This document shows positions 1-5,364 of a stretch of DNA of 10,436 nucleotides, in pieces (within the stretch, counting starts at the first letter, position 1; every line of letters starts with the position of its first letter). The notes below the pieces were generated by a model, which was not told the origin of the DNA, did no database searches, and saw nothing but the letters and a program-made list of their open reading frames with translations. The translations under genes and the position numbers were made by a program. This DNA comes from Chloroflexota bacterium (GTDB lineage: Bacteria; Chloroflexota; Limnocylindria; Limnocylindrales; CSP1-4). The stretch is from the NCBI GenBank assembly GCA_025355255.1, contig JANYAA010000309.1:1-10436 (forward strand), written 5' to 3'.

Positions 1-385
1 CCGACGCCGTCCCGAGGCTCCGGTCAACCTTGACCACGAGGCCGGGGCCGACGTCCGTGGTGTACGACTCCGCCAGCAGGGTCGGCTTCGCCTGGAGGTC
101 GTCATAGCGATAGCTGATCTGGTCGAGCATGGCGCCGGCCGTCGCCGTCCTCGTGCCCCGGCTGCTGGTCGTCGTCGTCCAGGCAGCGACGTAGGTATCC
201 GTGTAGACGACGCCGACCTCGGGGCCGTCGATCGGCACCCCGGACCACCTCGCTGCCATGCCGGGGCCTGACGTTCGGCACTGCCCCGGGCCGGAGCAGC
301 CACCCCCTGTGTCGGCGTTCGTGATCCCGGCGCCGGCCGAGACGACCAACATCACGGCCGTGGACAGCGTGAGCAGGCGACGCAT
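1..385 (-). CDS. Secreted protein of unknown function, 3' end outside window
   Basis: The first 128 codons are visible; the gene runs off the left edge. It opens with MRRLLTLSTAVMLVVSAGAG, a typical Sec signal peptide: two arginines, a hydrophobic core, then small residues with a plausible signal-peptidase site around residues 18-25. The mature part begins with a Gly/Cys-rich stretch (cysteines near residues 30 and 37) and continues with a Thr-rich region, so it is probably exported and may form a disulfide. I recognise no domain in the visible part. The start at 385 is preferred because a GAGGAG ribosome binding site lies about 6-7 bases upstream; an ATG at 390 is out of frame and soon stops. 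It lies 98 bases downstream of the sigma-factor gene on the same strand, so it may be co-transcribed with it or be one of its targets. Confidence 0.75.
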   Translation of the reverse strand, partial: MRRLLTLSTAVMLVVSAGAGITNADTGGGCSGPGQCRTSGPGMAARWSGVPIDGPEVGVVYTDTYVAAWTTTTSSRGTRTATAGAMLDQISYRYDDLQAKPTLLAESYTTDVGPGLVVKVDRSLGTAS

Positions 386-483
386 TTCATTCTCCTCTTC
401 GCCGTCGACCGCCCGACGCATCGGTTGGGCTCGGTCGATTGACAGGTTTGGGACGCTCGAGTGCCATCGGTGTTACCGGCATG

Positions 484-996
484 TCACGAGTCACGTGCCG
501 CCGCGGCCGGCAGCATCGTCGCGGCTCGCAGGCGCCGCCGGGCCCGACACAGCACGGTGCGAGCGGCGATTGGACTTCGTCCGAGGTACGCGGCCAATTC
601 CTGTCCGGTCGCCCCGTGCGCGGCCAGCACGAGCGCCGCTCGATCCGGCGCCGGCAGGCGGGCGAGTGCCGCAGCCAGCTCGCCGTGGGACTCCCGGAGC
701 ACCGCGATCGCCTCGGGCTGTCCCGGCTCATCGTCATTCACGAACCGGGGCGCCAGGCGGTGGGCAACCGCGGCGTGGCGCGCCCCGCTGATGATGAGGT
801 TCGCGCTCGTCCGGTACAGCCAGGCGCTGACGTTGTCGGGCATCCGGCCAGCGCGTGCCTCAACATAGAGCCGCAGGAACGCCTCCTGGGTGACGTCGGC
901 GGCCACCTCCGGGTCGCGCGTCAACTGGAGCGCCTTGCCGCGGATTGCGGCCACATGATCGCGGAACGAGCCCTCGACGATCTCCTCGATCGACAC
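484..996 (-). CDS. RNA polymerase sigma factor, sigma-70 family, ECF type
   Basis: This 170-residue protein is the usual size of an ECF sigma factor, which redirects RNA polymerase to a small set of promoters. Region 2 covers about residues 10-75 and includes DVTQEAFLRLY (34-44), the core-binding and -10 recognition helix. Region 4 covers about 108-158 and has a helix-turn-helix in GQELAAYLGRSPIAARTVLCRARRRLR. A poorly conserved linker with an acidic patch (NDDEPGQPE) lies between. There is no C-terminal extension. The frame is open to a GTG at 1065, with another GTG at 1035. I chose GTG 996 because family homology begins there, a weak AGG/GGTG signal precedes it, and the region above 1030 shares sequence with the upstream region of another gene. 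No anti-sigma factor gene with a zinc-finger or transmembrane design like RsiW/RskA is adjacent, so how it is controlled is unknown. The secreted-protein gene follows 98 bases downstream. Confidence 0.85.
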   Translation of the reverse strand: MSIEEIVEGSFRDHVAAIRGKALQLTRDPEVAADVTQEAFLRLYVEARAGRMPDNVSAWLYRTSANLIISGARHAAVAHRLAPRFVNDDEPGQPEAIAVLRESHGELAAALARLPAPDRAALVLAAHGATGQELAAYLGRSPIAARTVLCRARRRLRAATMLPAAAARDS

Positions 997-1029
997 CCTG
1001 TCACCTGCTGCATACGGCGGGTTGATGTC

Positions 1030-1091
1030 GCCCACGTTGACGGCGCGGGACCGGGGTGCGACCACGGCGGGACTGCGGCCCGACTGCGGTG
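1030..1091 (-). promoter_or_regulatory. Duplicated upstream element, copy A (before the sigma-factor gene)
   Basis: Read on the minus strand, this region holds a block CACCGCAGTCGGGCCGCAG (1091-1073), which contains the direct repeat CCGCAG-N5-CCGCAG with an 11-base period. Thirty-one bases further on is the 12-mer GTCAACGTGGGC (1041-1030). Both blocks recur in the same order upstream of the small membrane-protein gene (copy B), with the 31-base spacer replaced by 9 bases. The spacing difference is 22 bases, about two helical turns. The shared blocks suggest a common regulator or a common promoter. Candidates are the ECF sigma factor itself (autoregulation) or a tandem-site binder of the OmpR type; this assignment is inference. 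Confidence 0.5.
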
Positions 1092-1218
1092 CGCAGGCTC
1101 AGGATCGAACCGAACCGAGCGTGCCGGTGGCGCAGGCGCGGCGACCACGACCCCGGAGCGGTCTCAGTGGGCCGGCCTGCAGGATCCGCCTCGGATGGTG
1201 TCGCAGTTCCTCGTGATG

Positions 1219-1539
1219 TCAGAACGGGTTGCCGAGCGAGCCGCTCAGGGCCACCACGCTCAGGAACCAGAGGACCGCCAGAACGGGCAGGGCGACGACA
1301 AACGCGAGAATCCACGTCGCGCCATAAATCCCGGCCGACCGGCCGACGACCACGCACCCCAGCGGCCCGAGGACGACCTCGGCGAGTGCGACAAGGCCCA
1401 GCTCGTCCAGGCGCGCGTGCAGGAGGTCATAGGGCAGGATCCCTGCCTGGATCAGCAAGGCGATGAGCCAGTACGTGATGGGCAGGCCGGTCGCGATGAG
1501 GATTCCGGCGAGGACCCCGATACGGGATGTGCGGCGCAT
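1219..1539 (-). CDS. Small membrane protein, three predicted transmembrane helices
   Basis: A 106-residue hydrophobic protein. Predicted membrane segments are about 8-33 (GVLAGILIATGLPITYWLIA), 47-66 (ELGLVALAEVVLGPLGCVVV) and 74-98 (ATWILAFVVALPVLAVLWFL). The basic N-terminus (MRRTSR) suggests it faces the cytoplasm. A loop with the charged stretch HARLDEL joins helices 1 and 2. I do not recognise a named family. The reading frame continues upstream to 1659, but ATG 1539 is chosen because AAGGAAGGG lies about 8 bases before it and the upstream residues are low-complexity Pro/Gly/Arg. It lies upstream of the sigma factor gene on the same strand and shares the duplicated upstream element with it. 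It could take part in envelope-stress sensing with the sigma factor, but nothing in the protein itself shows that. Confidence 0.7.
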   Translation of the reverse strand: MRRTSRIGVLAGILIATGLPITYWLIALLIQAGILPYDLLHARLDELGLVALAEVVLGPLGCVVVGRSAGIYGATWILAFVVALPVLAVLWFLSVVALSGSLGNPF

Positions 1540-1586
1540 GGCGGCACCCTTCCTTCTTGCGCCGGTCCCGGGTGGGATCGACTGGG

Positions 1587-1626
1587 GCCCACGTTGACCA
1601 GCCGGTGCTGCGGTACGACTGCGGTG
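1587..1626 (-). promoter_or_regulatory. Duplicated upstream element, copy B (before the small membrane-protein gene)
   Basis: On the minus strand this reads CACCGCAGTCGTACCGCAG (1626-1608), then 9 bases, then GTCAACGTGGGC (1598-1587). The first block matches copy A at 17 of 19 positions and keeps the CCGCAG-N5-CCGCAG repeat; the second matches at 12 of 12. AGCCT also precedes the first block in both copies, with 3 extra bases in copy A. It lies about 50-90 bases before the ATG at 1539, a normal position for a promoter or activator site. Confidence 0.5.
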
Positions 1627-1797
1627 AGGCTGCGTCCCGCCCGCCCCCGGGACGAACATTCAGCGGCGGGTCATGAGGAAACAGGCGGTGTGCGTCAACG
1701 GGTCGGGAGTCGCCAGTCGCTGGATCAAGAAGCTCTCGCCAAAGAGGGATGTCTCCTCGCCTGGCTCGATTACGGGAACCATCCGCGAAGGTCCGGT

Positions 1798-1965
1798 CAG
1801 ACTATCGTTGCCTACCTTCGCGGCCATCCCGGCGCCGAGGTGCTGTACACGAGTTGTGCCCACGGCCCGGGCTCGCCGCTCGGCTTCTACCTGCGCTGCG
1901 GCTTCAGCGAGACTGGCCGCGTCATGGATGGCGAACACGTCCTGGCGCTCCACATCGGCGGATAG
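1798..1965 (+). pseudogene. GNAT-family N-acetyltransferase, C-terminal remnant
   Basis: The last 55 codons before the stop at 1963-1965 read as the end of a GCN5-related acetyltransferase. The match covers a helix (TIVAYLRGHPGAEVL), strand 6 (LYTSCAHGPGSP) and the helix and strand that close the fold (GFYLRCGFSETGRVMDGEHVLAL). The pattern GSP-GFYxxxGFxxTGR is typical of the spermidine/diamine acetyltransferase-like branch. The acetyl-CoA binding loop (R/Q-x-x-G-x-G/A) and everything before it are missing. Upstream of about 1798 the same frame reads low-complexity, non-GNAT sequence in every frame I checked, and no start codon or ribosome binding site is placed to express the fragment. I therefore call it a 5'-truncated relic. 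It ends about 100 bases before the response-regulator gene. Confidence 0.65.
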
Positions 1966-2067
1966 GGACGCGGTGGGCACCAGCGATGGCCCTTGCCGCC
2001 CGGCGTACAGTTAGCAGTGGACGCCGCGCAGGATCTGATGGAGACATGCCGCGGCGAGGGTGCCGGA

Positions 2068-2856
2068 ATGTCCACTCAGCCGATCAGTCGCGAGATCGAG
2101 GCGCCCCGCGCCCTCGTGCTGGAGGACCGTCGGCAGGTGGTTGACCTCATCGACCTGACGCTCAACCACGGCGTCTTCAACGTGCGAGCGGCGCACGACC
2201 TCGACGAGGCTGCGGCGATCCTCGCCGAGTGGCGCCCGGATCTCGCCATCGTCGACATGGACCACGACGACAGCACGGCCCTGATTGGTCGGCTGCGCGC
2301 CGCCGATCCTCCGTCGCAGCCGACGACGCCGGCCCTAGCGCTCGCCCGCCGCGGCGATCTCAAGACCGAGCTCCGCGCATTTGAGCTTGGCGTTGATGAC
2401 ATCCTCACGATGCCCTTCTCGCCGGAGGAGCTGCTCGCGCGGGCGATCTCCATCACCCGCCGTACGACCGGATCGAGCTTCCCGATCATCCCCACGATAC
2501 GGATCGGCGACATGGAGATGGACATCCTCAAGCGCGAGGTGCGGACCGGGGGCTCCGTGATCCACCTCTCCGGCATGGACCAGAGCCTGCTCTACCTGCT
2601 CGCCAGCCGCGCCGGCGAGGTTGTGACGCGCGACGAGATCCTCGACGCGATTTGGGGCACCGACTTCGTCGCCGCGAGCAGCATCGTTGATTGGCATGTC
2701 CGCAGCCTGCGGATCAAGCTCCAGAACGATTACCGTCGCCCGCGGTTCATCGCGACAGTCCCCGGCCGCGGGTACCGGTTCGTCCCGACTTTGACGGACG
2801 CGGGCTGGGAGGGCGCGCCCGCGGCGCTCCCGGCGCCTGAGACTCCGCCGCACTGA
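2068..2856 (+). CDS. OmpR/PhoB-family response regulator with atypical receiver domain
   Basis: A 262-residue two-domain transcription regulator. The receiver covers about residues 13-130: acidic pair E19-D20, candidate phosphoacceptor D63 in LAIVDMDHDD, and MPFSPEELLARA near the end. The winged-helix DNA-binding domain covers about 145-240 and has the family hallmarks RAGEVVTRDEILDAIWG, SSIVDWHVRSLRIKL and FIATVPGRGYRFVP. Two signalling residues differ from the family norm: the invariant Lys of the KPF motif is Met115 (TMPF), and the conserved Thr/Ser before it appears to be Ala (PALALARRGD). Phosphorylation-driven switching is therefore uncertain. ATG 2068 is chosen for the GAGGG about 7 bases upstream; the frame is open back to about 1993. 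A proline/alanine-rich tail follows residue 245. No histidine kinase gene is adjacent, so it is an orphan here. DNA targets are unknown; OmpR-type domains often bind 11-base direct repeats like those near 1080 and 1617. Confidence 0.9.
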   Translation: MSTQPISREIEAPRALVLEDRRQVVDLIDLTLNHGVFNVRAAHDLDEAAAILAEWRPDLAIVDMDHDDSTALIGRLRAADPPSQPTTPALALARRGDLKTELRAFELGVDDILTMPFSPEELLARAISITRRTTGSSFPIIPTIRIGDMEMDILKREVRTGGSVIHLSGMDQSLLYLLASRAGEVVTRDEILDAIWGTDFVAASSIVDWHVRSLRIKLQNDYRRPRFIATVPGRGYRFVPTLTDAGWEGAPAALPAPETPPH

Positions 2857-2861
2857 CGCAC

Positions 2862-2875
2862 CGCGGCGGTCCGCG
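2862..2875 (+). terminator. Possible stem-loop after the response-regulator gene
   Basis: CGCGG-CGGT-CCGCG is a perfect 5-bp GC stem with a four-base loop, beginning 6 bases after the response-regulator stop. No T-run follows, so it does not fit a standard intrinsic terminator. It may be a weak terminator or an mRNA-end hairpin, or chance in GC-rich DNA. Confidence 0.25.
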
Positions 2876-2961
2876 ACGCCAGCCCCGTCACAGTCGAGAT
2901 GACAGAGCGTCATGACCGCATACCGGCCGGACGCCAAGGTTGCAGGTACGCCCCAGAATGA

Positions 2962-3239
2962 GTGCCTTTGGCACATCTTGCGGCAAGCCGCGTGTTTGGA
3001 AGGCCCCATGCGAGCCATGACGATGCACCACGCTCGGTCTCGATCGCCAACTTCAGCTTCCAGCCGGCGACTATGACGGTCGCCGTCGGGACGACGGTCA
3101 CCTGGACCAACAACGACAGCGGCAGGGCGAGACGCTTGCGAGCGGGGCGACGTTCAGCCAGACGTTTGCCACGGCCGGAACGTTCGCCTATCACTGCTCA
3201 ATCCACTCGTCGATGAAGGCAACCATCATTGTCAAGTGA
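2962..3239 (+). pseudogene. Plastocyanin/azurin-like cupredoxin gene, internally deleted and frameshifted
   Basis: Two halves of one small blue-copper-type protein lie in different frames. The first half, near 3034-3120, reads SVSIANFSFQPATMTV then AVGTTVTWTNNDS, the opening strands of the cupredoxin fold. The second half, from 3126 to the stop at 3237-3239, reads GETLASGATFSQTF then ATAGTFAYHCSIHSSMKATI, the closing strands with the Cys-His-Met copper-ligand loop (C..H...M). In intact relatives about 15 residues lie between these halves, including the first His ligand (as in ...NDSTAHTVT...DSG...). Here that stretch is gone and the frame has changed by one. The N-terminal extension from GTG 2962 does not look like a signal peptide and has no clear ribosome binding site. 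It is most likely a dead gene; a sequencing error alone would not explain the missing segment. Confidence 0.7.
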
Positions 3240-3314
3240 CCTGACGATGTGGGCAGTCCCCGCCGCGTATCGGCCGGGCTGGAGCGGGGTTACTTGTTAC
3301 AGGAGGAGGTTGCA

Positions 3315-4166
3315 ATGATCGGCCGGGTTCTGGAACGGATCCTCGACGCCCAGTCGGGCTGGGCGAAACCACTGGGCGACAGGGCCCACGGGTGGGCGGC
3401 GGCGATCTTCAGCCGGATCTTGCCGATCCGGGACTTCCTCGCAGGCACGTGGCTTGGTCATCCCCTCCACGCGCTGCTGACCGACGTGCCGATCGGGGCG
3501 CTGACGTTGGTCATCGTCCTCGACGTTGTGGGCCAGCACGCAGCGGCTGATGTAGCGCTGCTCATCGGGGTCTTGTCCATGGGTGCTGCGGCGCTGGCAG
3601 GGATCGCGGACTACTCCACGACGGACGGCAAAGCTCGCGTCCGAGCGACGGTCCACAGTTCGCTGATGGTGGTCGCGCTGGTTGTCTATCTCGTGTCGCT
3701 CGCGATCCGAGCCAGCGGGCCGAACGACAGGAGCGTGCCGGTCGTGCTCTCGATCGTCGGCTACCTGGTCCTCGCCAGCGGGGCCTTCGTCGGGGGTGAC
3801 GTCGTGTACGCCCTGGGCAACATGGTGGATCGCCATGCCTGGCGACCGTCAGGCGCGAAGTGGCAGCCGGTCGAGGTGGGCGAGATCCCCGAGGGAACGC
3901 TCGTCAAGGCGAAGATGGGTGCCCAGACCCTCGTGCTCGTCCGCTCGGGCGACACAATCAGCGGGCTGCACGACCAGTGCGCCCACGCCGGCGGCCCACT
4001 CAGCGAGGGCAAGCTTGCCGACGGCTGCGTCGAGTGCCCGTGGCACGGCTCGCGCTTCGCGCTTGCGACAGGCCGTCGCGAGCGTGGGCCGACGGTCTAC
4101 GACCAGCCGAGGTACGAGGTCCGGGCTACGGCTGCCGGCGGCTACGAGGCAAGGCGCCTCTCCTAG
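3315..4166 (+). CDS. DUF2231 membrane domain fused to a Rieske [2Fe-2S] domain
   Basis: A 283-residue protein. Residues about 45-175 form a DUF2231-type membrane domain with four hydrophobic segments: about 53-75 after the GHPLHALLTDVPIG signature, 80-97, 113-132 and 142-165. Residues about 183-281 form a Rieske domain with ligands C222-x-H224 (QCAHAGG) and C241-x-x-H244 (CPWHG), enough to hold one [2Fe-2S] cluster. This soluble domain follows the last helix, so it is membrane-anchored and probably passes electrons. The exact partner is not known for this family. The ribosome binding site is strong, AGGAGGAGG at 3301-3309, which fixes the start at ATG 3315. There is no adjacent oxygenase or cytochrome gene. 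It sits just after the broken cupredoxin gene, so the locus once paired two redox proteins, and just before the iron-uptake operon; a functional link to either is inference. Confidence 0.9.
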   Translation: MIGRVLERILDAQSGWAKPLGDRAHGWAAAIFSRILPIRDFLAGTWLGHPLHALLTDVPIGALTLVIVLDVVGQHAAADVALLIGVLSMGAAALAGIADYSTTDGKARVRATVHSSLMVVALVVYLVSLAIRASGPNDRSVPVVLSIVGYLVLASGAFVGGDVVYALGNMVDRHAWRPSGAKWQPVEVGEIPEGTLVKAKMGAQTLVLVRSGDTISGLHDQCAHAGGPLSEGKLADGCVECPWHGSRFALATGRRERGPTVYDQPRYEVRATAAGGYEARRLS

Positions 4167-4271
4167 GCGGGCGACGCGACGCGCTGGGTGAGCGCGTCAT
4201 GACGGCCCACTGGCCACCCCTGTCCACGTGGACCGCGCCTCCCCGGGCCGATTGGACCTTGGAATGCCGAC

Positions 4272-4352
4272 CTATGGTCATGTCAGCAAGCCCGCCCTGC
4301 AACGGAAACTATGGTCTGCCATCGATCGCACGCGAGGGCAACCCACCATAGT
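4272..4352 (+). promoter_or_regulatory. Leader of the iron operon: three CTATGGT elements, possible operators or 5' UTR hairpin
   Basis: CTATGGT occurs at 4272-4278 and 4309-4315 and in inverted form (ACCATAG) at 4345-4351, so the elements are 36-37 bases apart. The last two are arms of a perfect 8-base inverted repeat, ACTATGGT (4308-4315) and ACCATAGT (4345-4352). An inner TGCC/GGCA pair (4317-4320, 4337-4340) extends it. The repeat ends 4 bases before the AGGAAGGA ribosome binding site at 4357-4364. The first copy could also be a -10 box (TATGGT 4273-4278) with TTGGAC at 4252-4257, though the 15-base spacer is short. Likely roles are binding sites for the DtxR-like protein encoded next, or an RNA stem affecting its translation. 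The rest of 4167-4375 has no gene. Confidence 0.45.
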
Positions 4353-4375
4353 CAGCAGGAAGGACGTCGACGACC

Positions 4376-5068
4376 ATGCGAGCTGCCGGGCACAGCGAGG
4401 CAGTCGAGATGTACCTCAAGTCGCTCGCCGTGCTCGGAGGCGCCACACGACCGGTCGCCTCCGCCGTCATCGCGCAACGTCTGGACCTGACGCCCGTGGC
4501 CGCGAACGAGATGCTCCGGCGCCTCGTCCAGTCTGGGCTCGTCGCGCACGAGGCACGCCACGGCTTCACGCTCACCAAGACCGGGCGCGAGGCTGCGCAG
4601 GACGTCATTCGTCGTGAGCGCCTCTGGGAGCGGTTCCTCGTCGATTGCCTCCACCTGGACCCAGTCCGCGCAACAGACTGGGCCTGCCTTCTCGAGCACG
4701 CGACGTCGCCCGAAGTGGTTGACGCGCTCGATGCATACCTCGACTACCCGGAGACGTGCCCGCAGGGTCAGCCGATCCCCCGGTCGGCCGAGGCGCCCTT
4801 TCGCTGGGACGGTCGCCCACTGGCCGATGTTGAGGTCGGCGAGACCGTCCGAGTCGTCGCCTTCGACGACGAGTCGGCCGAGGTGCTCGACTACCTTCGC
4901 CGAGGTGGGCTCGCGGTCGGAACAACTGTCCGGGTCAGCTTCACCGGGCCTCGCCGCAGCCTTGTCGAGCTTGAAGGTCCCCAGGGCCGAATCGTGATTG
5001 GGCGCGAGGTCGCAGCAACGATCCAGATTGCGTCGGTCGAGAAGTCGCCCGTGGCCGGTCCCTCGTGA
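4376..5068 (+). CDS. DtxR/MntR-family metal-dependent transcriptional regulator
   Basis: A 230-residue protein with the three-part layout of long DtxR/IdeR proteins: an N-terminal winged helix (about 8-70; HSEAVEMYLKSLAVL, recognition region LTPVAANEMLRRLVQSGLV), a dimerisation and metal-binding domain (about 72-140), and a C-terminal SH3-like FeoA-type domain (about 147-220). Aligned by eye with DtxR, the primary metal-site residues are kept: M12, C104, E107 and H108 (CLLEH). The ancillary-site residues corresponding to DtxR H79 and H98 appear to be E81 and T100, while E85 matches E83. It should bind Fe(II) or a similar ion and repress the downstream transport genes when metal is plentiful. 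ATG 4376 has AGGAAGGA 11 bases upstream and includes the conserved SEAVEMYLK start. It is the first gene of the operon and overlaps feoA by 4 bases, so it probably regulates itself with feoAB. Confidence 0.92.
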   Translation: MRAAGHSEAVEMYLKSLAVLGGATRPVASAVIAQRLDLTPVAANEMLRRLVQSGLVAHEARHGFTLTKTGREAAQDVIRRERLWERFLVDCLHLDPVRATDWACLLEHATSPEVVDALDAYLDYPETCPQGQPIPRSAEAPFRWDGRPLADVEVGETVRVVAFDDESAEVLDYLRRGGLAVGTTVRVSFTGPRRSLVELEGPQGRIVIGREVAATIQIASVEKSPVAGPS

Positions 5069-5364
5069 GCGGCGTTCCCCTAACCGACGTCCGCCTGGAC
5101 CGCGCGCCGATCGGCCAACTAGCCACCCTCGTCCGTCTCTCGGTTGGCGACACGCAGGACAGCATCGATTTGGGACTCGCAGACCAGCTTGCGTTCGAGG
5201 GGATCGTCGTCGGCGGGCTTCTGACCCCTGAACGGCGGCTCCCGCTTGGTGGGCCGATCGTCGTCTCGTTGGGACGTGCCCGGTTGGCCCTGGGGCGCGA
5301 TGTCGCCCGACGCCTCATCGTTCGCGCCGTCGCGACGGACGGCATGGGCGGCCCAGCGGCGTGA
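5065..5364 (+). CDS. feoA: FeoA family protein, partner of the ferrous iron transporter
   Basis: A 99-residue SH3-like protein matching FeoA over nearly its whole length. LTDVRLDRAPIGQLATLVRL is the first strand region, LGLADQLAFEGIVVG (about 36-50) corresponds to the LxxLGLxxG motif region, and PLGGPIVVSLGRARLALGRDVARRLIV (about 60-86) is the characteristic C-terminal half. FeoA is a small cytoplasmic protein that works with FeoB in Fe(II) uptake, probably by modulating its GTPase domain. It starts at GTG 5065, whose last two bases overlap the TGA of the regulator gene, and it overlaps feoB in the same way, so translation should be coupled along the operon. The spacer LSVGDTQDSID (25-35) is slightly long and acidic. 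Confidence 0.88.
   Translation: MSGVPLTDVRLDRAPIGQLATLVRLSVGDTQDSIDLGLADQLAFEGIVVGGLLTPERRLPLGGPIVVSLGRARLALGRDVARRLIVRAVATDGMGGPAA

Noticed and set aside
439..1797. Very long plus-strand open frame (508 codons in all) antisense to the sigma factor and membrane-protein genes
   Set aside because: The translation is Arg/Gly/Pro-rich with no domain until the GNAT end after 1798; the opposite strand encodes recognisable proteins with ribosome binding sites. The long frame is an effect of high GC.
1660..1980. Minus-strand open frame of 106 codons opposite the GNAT remnant
   Set aside because: Its first half is antisense to clear GNAT sequence, and no ribosome binding site precedes any start. The tail (after about 1782) looks slightly protein-like, but I cannot assign it.
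2335..3018. Minus-strand 227-codon open frame
   Set aside because: It is mostly antisense to the response regulator, with no recognisable domain or ribosome binding site.
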